DNA of 64,000 nucleotides from Ophiura sarsii (Eukaryota > Echinodermata > Ophiuroidea > Amphilepidida > Ophiuridae), in the NCBI GenBank assembly GCA_035610835.1, contig CM069442.1, positions 32,007,798-32,071,797 of the forward strand, given 5' to 3'. The stretch's first letter is position 1. Each line of letters begins with the position of its first letter. The translations under genes and the position numbers were made by a program. The notes beneath the pieces were generated by a model. It did not search any database and was not told the DNA's origin. It saw nothing but the letters and a program-made list of their open reading frames with translations. Shown here one piece after another: positions 1 to 9,510 of this stretch.

Positions 1-127
1 TACTTGTAAAATAATTTTGAAATTCTTCAATGTGACTATTGCATCTTTGAAATGCATTCATTTAGCAACTGTCTGTACCCTCGAATTTGTAATCCTTATT
101 ATTACAAAAGCTTGGTACCAAAATATT

Positions 128-510
128 CTATAGACGTTATTCATAATTGGCGCATTTATGTCAAAAGAGGGCCGTGCTTTCTAACTGAGCATGCTGGAGC
201 ACGAGGGTAACGATGTAGCCGAGACGAGAGTGATGAACTCAATGTGGTGAACTTTGCACTAATCATAAAAAATGCTTCATACTTCTGAGATGTTCAATAT
301 TTGACCTTATTACATTCGTGAAATAAACTTGAAAGTATAAACTATCTAATCCACTAGTTTGAAATGAAATGTTTGCTGTAACCGACACTATCTAGGAAAA
401 TGTAGAAGTTCACAGTTCATTACATTGCAGTAAAAGTACGAGATTGTATGTTTATCGAGTATTGTTCCCTCTTTAGACATGAAATCGCCAATTATGAATA
501 ACGTCTATAG
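128..510. mobile_element. MITE-like element with 22-25 bp terminal inverted repeats
   Basis: The bases at 131-152 (TAGACGTTATTCATAATTGG and two more) recur exactly as reverse complement at 486-507. Both copies are flanked by TA (129-130 and 508-509), the target duplication expected of Tc1/mariner-type elements. The roughly 355-bp interior has no convincing ORF, so this would be a non-autonomous copy. Confidence 0.65.
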
Positions 511-584
511 GGGTTCACTATCTCAATTTTGGAAGAAGAAAACATCTGTTTTGTGGAGACAATTAGCTGGAAAAGTGTATGAAC

Positions 585-1357
585 AGAAACAAGGGGCAAT
601 ACAATCTCAGTATGACCTTTGGTATCCTTCTAAAAACATTCTGTTCATATAAGGGTAGATAGAAAAGGTCACCGGTAACATACAGTAAATTTTCTATAAT
701 TGTTACTTTACATAGTTTGCTGTTCTGAATGAACATAATCTACAATTGTGATACGATAGAGCAAAATGAGTCTGAAGTCGAAAATATCAGTTTTTGCAAT
801 GCTAAATGCAAAAACAAACAAAAACGTTTTTGCAATGCTACATTTTGAAGAAACTGTGCGAGACCATGTATAATATAAAGACAAACTTTACAAATTATGA
901 TACAGCTAAAGACAAACTATGAAACAGGAAAGTTGAACATGAACTGGTGAATCTTTTTAAACAATGTTCACCACTTTAATAGATAGTTACAGACATACTC
1001 TTTGTAAGATGAGCAAGTAAAGCACAAGGTATAGGCCTCAGTATTCCAGTAACTTCTTTTTCTTGTGGGATTGGGTCTTTTTATGCATGGGTATAACATG
1101 TTCTACCAACAATCCAAAGTTCGCCATTGTTTTTCAACACAAACCAAAGTTCGCCATTGTTTTTCAACACAAACCAAAGTTCGCCATTGTTTTAAACCAA
1201 CGTAATTAGTATAAATAGATTCCATCTTTGCGAAAATCTTGCAAACCGATGTAACAACCAATCAATGTGATGTTATATCTTTAGCGATTTACTTTGTCTT
1301 TTACCAGTTTGGAAGTGGTTCAGTTTGACCGTCCTTCTTTTAAGACGAACTCTAAGA
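585..1357 (+). promoter_or_regulatory. Duplicated 5' flank and promoter of a TTC22-like gene
   Basis: This stretch is the reverse-complement counterpart of about 52232-53013, the upstream flank of the intact TTC22-like gene at 50471-52231. Shared landmarks in the same order include AAGGAGCAATACAATCTCAG-type sequence, the AGTCTGAAGTCGAAA block, GTATAACATGTTCTACCAAC and a TATA box. TATAAATAG at 1210-1218 lies 148 bp before the ATG at 1358, nearly the same spacing as in the two intact genes. A local 30-bp triplication (1111-1194) is unique to this copy. Promoter function is inferred from the conservation and the TATA box. Confidence 0.6.
1111..1194. repeat. 30-bp tandem repeat, 2.8 copies
   Basis: The unit CCAAAGTTCGCCATTGTTTT plus about ten bases repeats at 1111, 1141 and 1171. 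The corresponding blocks upstream of the intact genes (near 46600 and 52410) hold one copy each, so the expansion is specific to the pseudogene copy. Confidence 0.85.
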
Positions 1358-1694
1358 ATGACTAATTTTGAGCCAGGACACTTTGCACTACCTCTGGTTA
1401 TAAACATACATGTAGGAAATTTGCCTCAGGTGAGAGTCAAGTATAAACAATCGATACTTGAAAAGTATCTTAAATTGAAAACAAACGATCCACAGAATCC
1501 AAGACGTGTTGAGCGTCCGGAGCGACACGCAATTATACATCTTCTAGGACTTCTCGCGGCGAGATTAGAACACTTTGACGATAAATGTCCACTTGTTGGT
1601 ACCCGCTTCTATTTGCTACATGGTCAGGGCCGTACTGGGATCTATCCGGTAAAAATACCGTAATAAGTCTCTGTTTTTCATCAGAATCATCCAT
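1358..1694 (+). pseudogene. TTC22-like pseudogene: sense head fused to antisense tail
   Basis: From the ATG at 1358 to about 1582 the reading frame matches the first 75 codons of the two intact TTC22-like genes in this window, including the GHFALPLVINI start and the HLLGLLAARLEHFD part of the first TPR-like helix pair. From about 1585 to 1694 the DNA matches the last ~110 bases of the same genes in the opposite orientation (compare 50488-50600). The in-frame read-through to a stop at 1661-1663 therefore gives nonsense after codon 75. Everything between head and tail, about 500 codons, is missing. An inversion plus deletion, or a deletion between two convergent copies, would explain it. It is almost certainly non-functional as a TPR protein. 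Confidence 0.8.
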
Positions 1695-2383
1695 TTATCT
1701 ACAAGAATTATGTTTATGTAACACAATGCTATAACGATAAAAGGATCTTTTGCATTCGGAAAACAGACTTTTCGAGAATTGATTATTTGATACTAGTACT
1801 AGTCGACAACGGGTTAAGAGAGTTTCATTCCACCAATGATGTTATCAGAATTTATTAAGTGGCCTGGCTGTCCATTCACCAGAATGACTTCACCCAAAAG
1901 GGTTGCCCAAAAAATGTAATCGCAACTAGTGTATATGACCTATTGATTTCTTATATTTATTTACCCAGAGGTGAACTGAACTTATATGAAGCGCCACAAT
2001 GTGGCAAGGGTGAGGAGGCTATTCGCCCTTAGTAACCCATACTTCTACCAATCATTTATATCATTGCGTGTACAGACACAGACCGGGATGATCCCCTACT
2101 CTTTACGAAGGAGTCTGTGACCTTTTAACGTGCCCAGGGATAGCTCTTACGATACACGGGACCAACATTTCTACGTACCTTCCGAAGCACGATGCGCCAT
2201 GAATATGCCTACTTCAGTCTGCACGGTCTGAAGGAGGCATGGGGACGAGGCTGTGTTGAATTGAACTCACGCTCAAACGATCCACCAACAGAACTACGAT
2301 GCCACTAGTAGAGGAAAAATCAGTCTCGGGAGGCCTTATTTTAAAAGTAACCTGACCATAAAAATAAACAGCATGAATTATAT
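1695..2383. other. Intergenic, nothing recognised
   Basis: No ORF, repeat pair or domain was recognised in this stretch. Confidence 0.5.
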
Positions 2384-2665
2384 ATCAAATTAAAGCTACA
2401 ACCCTCAGGAATCTCACTATGGGGATGCATTTGTTGATATAGGGGGTGCATCTATGAGTTTTTGGGCCGTTTCCATGGCAACCATCAAATAAATTAATAG
2501 CATTTAAAAAAATCGCGTACATTTCTAAAATCATTTTTTATCAATATAAAACCATACAAAGTACCTTTTCCTTCATGATCTTAACTTATGAGTATTAACC
2601 TTTTCTGAAAATGATAAATAAATGTTCTTTTGATTATTATTTTTGTTACCATGGCAACCAAAAAC
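2384..2665. repeat. Dispersed repeat, copy 1 of a direct pair
   Basis: It begins ATCAAATTAAAGCTACA and ends near GTTACCATGGCAACCA. The same two landmarks recur exactly 749 bp downstream with identical 262-bp spacing (3133 and 3395), with diverged sequence between. The copies are old and have no coding content. Confidence 0.65.
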
Positions 2666-3132
2666 CTTTTTTTGGTTATTTTTAATAGAAATTTAAGATT
2701 TTCAAATTTGGTCGTTTATTATATTTCTGAAAGTTTTTGGTCTTTTATCTTTTAGTGTTACTAGTCACCGAAAGCCAATGTTTTTTGCTATAAAATACCC
2801 TTTTTTACCAAAATAGCCCTTTTTCCACGATTTTACACATTTTTAAACAATTTTTCAGCAAAAAAATATGAAATGCTCAATTTACTGTTGTTCATCTAGT
2901 AAACATCAAATTACGCCAATCAAATCACAGGCAAAGAAAATATTACAGAAATTTGGTTTCAAATTTGTATGTCTTACCACAGGAATTTGGTTTTTAGTTT
3001 GTTCATATCTCATGATATAAGCTTTTCTACAGGGTAAGGCCAATGTGTAAACATTTCGACCAATTTCGTAATGGCTCATGTTCAAATTGCCTTAGAAGTA
3101 CCTTACCATGGAAAAAACAGTGAAAATAGCAC

Positions 3133-3414
3133 ATCAAATTAAAGCTACAACTGTCAATTATCTTACTCTGGGCTATGCACAGGTCATATGTGGGGGCATG
3201 CCTCCGTTTTAGGGTCGTGTCCATGGTAACCTTAAAAATGTAATAACAATGTTTGGGAAAATCAAGAACAAATTTCAAATCAATTTTAGTTACCATTTAC
3301 TATTTCAGATCAAATTTTCCTCTACATATATTACTAATAGTTATTTAATTGTTCTTAAAATTGCAAGCATATGATCTTTAGTTATTTATTTTTGTTACCA
3401 TGGCAACCAAAATT
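3133..3414. repeat. Dispersed repeat, copy 2 of a direct pair
   Basis: Diverged partner of 2384-2665, in the same orientation, with the same end landmarks and spacing. It could be a tandem duplication or two insertions of one family. GCCATGGCAACC-type cores also occur near 59415. Confidence 0.65.
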
Positions 3415-3772
3415 CCAATTTTAGTCAATACAACCGAATTGTTCTTGTTTTATGATGATTTAATCATTTTATATAAATCAGAATAAAATATTTGGACTTT
3501 TATTATTATTAACTAAATAATTAAAATGGTTTTTATCTAGAATATTCAAATGTGACCAAAATTGGCACTTTTTTAATGATTTTACCCCAATTTTTATCAA
3601 AAAGTGCCAATCTAAAAAAAAAAATGAAATGCTTATTTGTAGATGTGCTATCATATGAAACTGTATCAATACCAGACAAAATAATCATGGAATAAATGAA
3701 TAAATTGCATAGCAGGCCATATAAAGTTGGTCATTATTTCATCGAAATCTTGAGAAATAAGCACTTATACAC

Positions 3773-3872
3773 NNNNNNNNNNNNNNNNNNNNNNNNNNNN
3801 NNNNNNNNNNNNNNNNNNNNNNNNNNNNNNNNNNNNNNNNNNNNNNNNNNNNNNNNNNNNNNNNNNNNNNNN
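3773..3872. other. Assembly gap (100 N)
   Basis: Exactly 100 N, which is usually a placeholder of unknown true length. It lies just downstream (in gene direction) of the last visible exon of the minus-strand Ig/CCP gene, so missing exons could sit in it. Confidence 0.99.
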
Positions 3873-4307
3873 AGCTCAAACAGCATTACTATGTTTTTAG
3901 CACAAATGCACCCAAAGAGCTACCGTTATTTATTGTCAACGGTCACCGCAACAACGCTACTGGGAAAGTTACCGTTAAAAACCTGGTTTGTGAAGGTTTT
4001 TATGGTTACAAAACTGACCGTTAATCAACGGTATCTGGCTGTTTCTACTGGGCAAACTTACCAGTAATTAACGTTAAGTTCCCCAGTATAGAAACACGCT
4101 TTATGCCTTTTTGAATAGGCTTCTGTGAATGGATATGTGGTAGTTGTACCGCTTGACATACACATCGGGTCAAGACCAAATCAGATTATCGACATGATAT
4201 AGAAACGTGTAATTTAAATAAAATGTATAATCAATACATCAGTGAATTACAAACAATCTCGATATTGGGCCAAAATGTTTTCTTTTGTATGGCCCGAGGA
4301 TACTTAC

Positions 4308-4487
4308 CACATCTCGGGATTGGTCCGCTCCATACTCCATCATTTTGACAAGTGATCTGTGTGTCTCCAACCAGGACATATTCATTACTACATGAAAACG
4401 TCAATATGGTTCCAAGTCTGAAATCCGAATTAGCTGGACTAATAGCACCATTCTCAGGCGGCGGTAAGGGTTCACCACAACCGGCAG
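4308..4487 (-). CDS. Exon 7: Sushi/CCP domain
   Basis: A 180-bp exon of 60 codons holds exactly one complement control protein module. It has four cysteines in the order GCGEP, FSCSNEY, ITCQNDGVW and IPRCG, with the conserved Trp before the last cysteine and the NGAI segment after the first. The acceptor is ...CAG ahead of 4487 and the donor GTAAGTA runs from 4307 downwards. Both boundaries are phase 1, the classic symmetrical state of shuffled CCP exons. CCP modules bind protein ligands and build rod-like extracellular stalks. Further CCP exons downstream are plausible but none is visible before the gap. Confidence 0.85.
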
Positions 4488-4587
4488 CTGATTCAAGAGT
4501 ATGAGACAAAAAGAGAGTGACCGGTTGTCAATATTTTTTCAAGTCACGATTTTCATAACTGTCATGGATTCCGGCTTGTGCCCAAAA

Positions 4588-4690
4588 TTCACGTCACGTC
4601 ACATCACGTCACGTCACATCACGTCACGTCACATCACGTCACATCACGTCACATCACGTCACATCACGTCACGTCACGTTCACGTTAATC
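4588..4690. repeat. Pentamer array (CACGT/CACAT)n in an intron
   Basis: About 100 bp of ACGTC and ACATC pentamers runs between the CCP exon and the last Ig exon. On one strand it reads as a threonine/serine/histidine-rich ORF, which is an artefact of the array. The CACGTCA-like units resemble E-box and CRE half sites, but that is simple-repeat chemistry until shown otherwise. Confidence 0.85.
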
Positions 4691-4699
4691 ACACATCAC

Positions 4700-5616
4700 G
4701 TTCGTGTTTAAAAACCAACACTTCAGTCACGTTAATAACGTTTATGAATCACGTTAACGCATACATATATAAAATTGTCAAATTTACGGAATAATTTGCT
4801 AATATTCAGCATAGCTTTCCCACCCGCAACACGTAGAACTTGAATACCCGTGTAGTCTTCAGCATTATAGTAGCTTCACGCCACCACACCCCTTACATTT
4901 ATGAATCTCACATTTCAAAAGATATTTTGATGTCATAATCTAATGCATTCAGCATAAGTTTGCTTCATTGAATCAATTTAACTCAACGTTGAAATATACT
5001 AGTACACTGCACATGCTGTTTATAGTATAGTTGTCCTGTCAACGGCGCTGCAGTCGAAGGTTGCAGGTGACACACCACTTTCTAAAGTTGATCATATTAA
5101 TCGGTGTTTATCACACGGTTGATAGGGGGCTGGCAGCATCTACATTAATTTACGTCCGTATTACCATGGTCCATGTCTTTGGTAACACAGCTGCACAAAG
5201 AGTAATCAATTTAGGTTGAAGTCAATCGACGATGTAAAATCCAACATAAATGTCCACTGAATTACACCATGAAAGGTCGTTCTATATTTATTTTATACAT
5301 TTTAAAGGGTTTTCAAAGTTTGTGCTGAGTTCCGACTTGTTTACAAAGGTAAAGTGGATAATAACAAATTTCAACTTTCAACTAACGTGAAAGTAATTTA
5401 TAAACGTTAGCTCGAAGTGTTGATTTTTAAACATCAATGTGAAGCCTAATTAATGTGAACGTGATTTATAAACACCAACGTGAAGTGTGACGTGACGATG
5501 TGTTTGAACTCAACCTTAAACGATGTATTTAAAGTCAAAGTTTTACACGTTTGTAGTTTAAAACAGAGTTCAAATAGGCCTACATACAAGCGCACGGCCC
5601 AAAATATTGAACTTAC
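4700..5616. other. Intron sequence, nothing recognised
   Basis: Intron between the Ig exon at 5617-5931 and the CCP exon. Apart from several AACGTTA/AACGTGA motifs there is no coding or repeat structure that I can support. Confidence 0.4.
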
Positions 5617-5931
5617 GATTCACATCAATAGTGAGACGATATTCCACGCCATCCCCTGCAGAACAAACTATTTCTTTACCATGATGTTCGCTTCGTGAGG
5701 CCGTAAATGAAAATTTCTGAACAACAGACTGATCCGAGCAGCTACTAAATCCCTCCAAACCCTCAAACGTCTGGGCCACTCTGCCACCGATACTCCAAAT
5801 AACGTTCGGGTGTTTGTTTCCTCCTGTTACAGTACACTGCACGGTGGTGTTGACAGTATCGATAACTCGGATGTATGTGCCATCGATGCTACCCTCAGAA
5901 GAAATTGAAATAATAGCTGATGACGGTGGTG
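5617..5931 (-). CDS. Exon 6: Ig-like domain 4
   Basis: A 315-bp exon of 105 codons, phase 1 on both sides. The acceptor follows a TACATGTAAAAG tract and the donor is GTAAGT just below 5617. The translation has the Ig core: a first cysteine in TTVQCTV, a tryptophan in NVIWSIGG about 13 residues on, and a second cysteine in KEIVCSAGDG followed by the Y-R-L-T strand. The level of conservation fits a C2/I-type Ig fold. An extra cysteine pair member (GFSSCSD) sits in the middle. Confidence 0.8.
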
Positions 5932-6269
5932 CTTTTACATGTAGGAAGGAAGGAAGGAACAAATGAATAGGTATAGATGGTTATAACATTATAAACGAGA
6001 AAGAATATATAACACATTCATTTCAGTCATGGTTTTACATTCACTTACCTTTAGCTATTTACAATATTTCAATGTTTTAGGTGTCATTGTATGTACATCA
6101 TTGCCTATCATTTGAATTAGGTATGTTACAAGCATTGAAACACTAAGGGCCGTATTCTCGTACGTATTTTAATGCGATTAACTTTTGACTCATACACCAA
6201 CTATGTACCTTGAATAATTACTCAATCGTGCCCGGTGCAAGCTGACGTGTATGGCAAGTATTTTGAACA

Positions 6270-6512
6270 ATAGAAGAGATAAACAAGGTTTATCGTCGAA
6301 AAACCAAGTTTATCGATTCGATTGTCATAGTTTTTCATGAAACCAGGTTTCTCGACCGATAAACCAGGTTTATCAAACACTATGACAATCGGTTCGAAAA
6401 AACAGGTTTATCGTCGATTGTCATATTTTTAAATTAAAAAAAAAACAGGTTTCTCGAGCGATAAGCTTGGTTTTACTTCGATAAACTTGGTTTTACTTCG
6501 ATAAGCTTGGTT
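6270..6512. repeat. Alternating GGTTTATCG / CGATAAACC array
   Basis: Roughly 12-20 bp motifs AAACC(A/T)GGTTTATCG and their reverse complements alternate through this block and resume after the LINE insertion (6837-6900). The motif resembles the array at 20574-20800. Such arrays form hairpins and are typical subterminal repeats of cut-and-paste elements. Confidence 0.7.
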
Positions 6513-6514
6513 TC

Positions 6515-6836
6515 GCTCCTCTTCTGATGCTACCAGGCTTTTTATTCCTCGATCTAAACGTCAAGCTGGTGATAATTCCTTTCGTGTATGTGGCCCCCGA
6601 CTTTGGAATCAGCTCCCGGTCAGCATCAGAGAGGCGCCGTCCATCTGTATCTTCAAACGCCGGTTAAAAACTCATTTGTTTCCAAAGTTCTGATTTTTTG
6701 TCTTTGCATGACTTGTGTATATATATATTGTTATTTGTATATTTATTGTATATAATGCTGTTTTCATATCGTTAAGCGCTGTGTTCTTTGTAGAGCGCTA
6801 TATAAATGCTTATTATTATTATTATTATTATTATTA
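6515..6836 (+). mobile_element. 5'-truncated LINE 3' end (L2/CR1-like tail)
   Basis: One plus-strand frame reads FRVCGPRLWNQLP...FKRRLKTHLF and stops, the usual C-terminal end of Jockey/CR1/L2-type reverse transcriptase polyproteins. It is followed by AAGCGCTGTG...AGAGCGCTATATAAATGC and (TTA)n at 6812-6835, a typical L2-like 3' tail. It is inserted inside the GGTTTATCG array, which splits into two parts around it. Confidence 0.75.
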
Positions 6837-7194
6837 AATCAGGTTTCTCGAACGATAAACTTGGTTTTTCGATACGATTGACTTGATTTATCTCTTCTAT
6901 TGTGAAAAATACTTGCCATAGACGTGTAACCTTGATTTCAGGCTGATCTGTAAAATACCGCTCATTCCCCTATTGATTTACCATTTCTTGCCACAGAACA
7001 AATGTGCCAACTGGGTACGAGTCTAATCACGTTGTTTAGAAGATAAACTCGCGTTTAATTTAGACACGAGTTTATAGTTAGACACGGCTTTAATCTAAAA
7101 CCATATTTAGTATGAGAATACGGCCATAATTGTGTACATCCCTTAAATTAACAAATTATCCCGTGTGTCCACATACTTTGATATGGTAATGGAC

Positions 7195-7208
7195 AACTAA
7201 TACTATTT
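7195..7208. repeat. 14-bp target site duplication, left
   Basis: AACTAATACTATTT here is repeated at 8267-8280, bracketing the Penelope-like fragment. Confidence 0.75.
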
Positions 7209-7288
7209 GTGAGATAGGCTTTTACGACGGGTATTCATAATATAAGTTAAAAGTTTTAACGGGTTCGCCGTCGGACGAGTTATAATCT

Positions 7289-7326
7289 GTCAAGCTTTCG
7301 TCAGGATTAGCTCTGACTTCTTCAGG
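7289..7326 (-). ncRNA. Possible relic hammerhead-ribozyme core in the Penelope tail
   Basis: The minus strand reads CTGAAGA, A, GTCAG, an 8-base loop, CTGAC, GAAA. That is the CUGANGA box, a perfect 5-bp stem II and the GAAA box in hammerhead order, except for one extra A before stem II. Hammerhead motifs are known in Penelope-like elements. The extra base and unverified stems I and III make this tentative. Confidence 0.3.
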
Positions 7327-7690
7327 ACCAAATGATTTTAATATTAAACAAAACATAGAGATTGCCACTTCTCTTGTTATCATCATTTGGACTGCCCTTT
7401 TCCCGATGATTTGAGAGTAGGTGCCCTTTCCTACTTGTAAAAGAATTGGTGGCTCTGAAAAGAGCCGTTCAGATGAATTGCCGCTTCCACCGAACACGTA
7501 GGTTGCCACTTGCCTACTATATATAAATTTGGTTCTAATAGAAAATGACCAATGGAAATAAAGTAGAGACTGTCCCTTGTCTACTACAGACTACAAAAGT
7601 CTAATACACAGTAGTGCGGTTGACGCTGTAACGAACTTGAGCCCTATATAATGGTTCATTGCGGACCTGGCTGAAAAAATGTCAAGACTG

Positions 7691-8200
7691 TTATCGATTG
7701 GCGGGATTGATTGATACTGTAGGAAATAGAGAGCGCCCCATGCGGCTGATATCTTTGCCATCATTTCTATTGATTGTAGATGATTCATTGATTCTGATCT
7801 CTAGAGCTTCACGAACAAGCCGCATACTAAGATTGGAAACCTGTGCAATGCTTTTGGATTGGTTCCAGAGTGGTTCATGACCTTCTTCACACGCATGTTC
7901 AGCTAGTGCCGAGCTATCTTTCTTGCCTTGTAATGTAGCTCTTTTGTGTTCAGACAATCTGACCTTTAAAGGCCTTTTGGTTTGACCAATATATTGTTCA
8001 CCACAACTACATGGTATGCTATACACGCAAGGTGAACGACCCTTGGGCATGGGATCTTTAGGTTTGCTGACAATATCTCTGAGTTTGGTCGATTTGGTGA
8101 AGTAAGTTTTAACACCGGCACGATTTAAGAATCGGCAAATTTTGTCTGAGACACCTTTGACAAATGGCATGAACGCGATACCTTTGTAGTCATCTTCCAC
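7691..8200 (-). pseudogene. Penelope-like GIY-YIG endonuclease fragment
   Basis: The frame carries the linker typical of Penelope polyproteins (VKGVSDKICRFLNRAGVKT), then CVYSIPCSCGEQYIGQTKRPL, the GIY-YIG core with its Cys pair, then RLSEHKRA and ending REALEIRINESSTINRNDG. These nick DNA during target-primed insertion. The frame closes near 7691. There is no reverse transcriptase upstream because the copy begins inside the linker, so it cannot be autonomous. Note that the open frame lies in an intron and could be mistaken for host coding sequence. Confidence 0.85.
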
Positions 8201-8266
8201 TTTATTTTCCTGACTTACACAGATTAAAACTCGTCCGACGGCGAACCCGTTAAAACTTTTAACTTA

Positions 8267-8280
8267 AACTAATACTATTT
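8267..8280. repeat. 14-bp target site duplication, right
   Basis: AACTAATACTATTT, partner of 7195-7208. It lies only 15 bp from the end of Ig exon 5, so the insertion landed almost on the splice donor. Confidence 0.75.
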
Positions 8281-8294
8281 TTGTAACTACTTAC

Positions 8295-8552
8295 TTATAA
8301 TGTTAACAAGAACTGTAGATGAAATCGACCCATCACGGGTTTCACAGATGAGTGTCTTTCCACAATCATATCTGTCAAACTCTCGGGTAAAAGTTAAACT
8401 CTGACTGATGAGCGCTCCGTCCAAAAGCCACTGTACCCCGGTGTCCGAGGATCCACTACATGTAAATGTATGTGAGCCTTCCTCCAGTACGACATCTTGA
8501 CCAGATGCATGAAGAACTGCATCAATGTCTATTTCCAGTGTTGGAGGTTCAA
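8295..8552 (-). CDS. Exon 5: Ig-like domain 3
   Basis: A 258-bp exon of 86 codons, phase 1 on both sides. The acceptor is TTAACAG and the donor GTAAGTAG. The frame has no ATG and so is easy to miss. It reads EPPTLEIDIDAV, then the first cysteine in HTFTCSGSSD, the tryptophan in VQWLLDGA, and the second cysteine in TLICETRDGS, ending VLVNII. This is a compact Ig-like domain of C1/C2 size. The segment VVLEEGSHTFTC closely parallels IQLEEGEHFLQC of the Ig exon at 11966-12265, pointing to exon duplication. Confidence 0.8.
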
Positions 8553-9101
8553 CTGTTAATTACACATAATAAAAGGTTTCACGGTTATTATTATCCGAGA
8601 CCAAAACCTTGTTATACGCATGGGTCCATCTCCACAAAACGACTTATATAAAGAGAATTCATTAAGTGATTATCCAGTTAGAGATGAATCAAAAGAGGTA
8701 TCACTGTAGCATGACTGTTACTACGAACACCGTATTGCTTACAATCTTATTTATACATGATAATACCATATGATATTGAGATATCATCTATTGTTTTCTA
8801 TTTTCACTATTCAAATAGTGCTCTTATGTCTAACCACATCATACAGAGAGAAAAAAAGCCCGAAAATCATATATTTATTGTTTTAGGGTAATTTTCCGTT
8901 TCCGTTGTCCAAAATCTGTCTCTTGCTTTGACCGCATAACAAAAGTTATCCATTAACATTTACGATTCTATAATGATTCAGAGCTTATCATGAGGCTGAC
9001 ATCAATATTAGCGGTAATATGAGTGAGGAGGTTAAACTTATTGAAAGACTATCGTACAAGTATAATGTGAATCTTCCCCTTCATAATACGACTATTCATA
9101 C

Positions 9102-9467
9102 CTTGGAATTCGATTTGGATTTGCGTCTCTAGAGTCACCTGATTATTACCGGCGATTGCAGCACATCTTACGTAGCTTTCCATTCTGAATACATCCACAG
9201 GGGCTAGATCACTGATGTATATGCTTTCATATGAGAAGAGTCCGTCGTCAGCCCTGTATGATATATCCTCCCGTATTGGTTGACCTTCTTGTTTAATGCC
9301 AATGAAATCCCATTCAATAACGAGATCTTGTCGAGAGCTGAGGACAGTACATCGTAGTAAATGAATACCTGATTCAGGGGTGATCAATTCTCCGTTCGGC
9401 GCGGGCGCTCCATCAACCCTAATGTTGATATCTTGTATTGGGTTCGCTATTGGGGGTAACGTTGTTC
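9102..9467 (-). CDS. Exon 4: Ig-like domain 2
   Basis: A 366-bp exon of 122 codons, phase 1 on both sides. The acceptor is GTTTTTAG ahead of 9467 and the donor GTATGAAT runs from 9101 down. It encodes an Ig-like domain with the first cysteine in IHLLRCTVLSS, a tryptophan in LVIEWDFIG and the second cysteine in YVRCAAIAGNN, ending in the TQIQIEF strand. It is the longest of the four Ig exons, mainly from an expanded C'-E region. A proline-rich start (TTLPPIANP) probably links it to the preceding domain. Confidence 0.8.
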
Positions 9468-9510
9468 CTAAAAACGAAATGAAATATATTAATATTAAGG
9501 GCCGTCCCAA

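Larger units (their letters stand above)
6148..7125. mobile_element. Palindromic element with GGCCGTATTCTC ends
   Basis: The end GGCCGTATTCTC at 6148-6159 is matched by its reverse complement at 7114-7125. Farther in, a 45-bp block around TATGGCAAGTATTTT...ATAGAAGAGATAAA (6250-6290) reappears inverted near 6885-6930. Between them is an array of AACC-GGTTTATCG motifs in alternating orientation, broken by a LINE tail at about 6515-6836. It lies in the intron between Ig exons 5 and 6. No clear target duplication was found. Confidence 0.6.
7209..8266 (-). mobile_element. 5'-truncated Penelope-like element with inverted terminal repeats
   Basis: The element is flanked by 14-bp direct repeats (7195-7208, 8267-8280). 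A 46-bp sequence at 7243-7288 is repeated inverted at 8221-8266 with one mismatch, the inverted-end arrangement seen in Penelope-like elements. Inside, on the minus strand, is a GIY-YIG endonuclease reading frame. The reverse transcriptase is missing. It sits in an intron of the Ig/CCP gene, in the same orientation as the gene. Confidence 0.75.

Noticed and set aside
7222..7509. A separate small protein at the 3' end of the solo Penelope element
   Set aside because: Its C-terminus is encoded by the terminal inverted repeat and it has no motif; it is the element's 3' tail.
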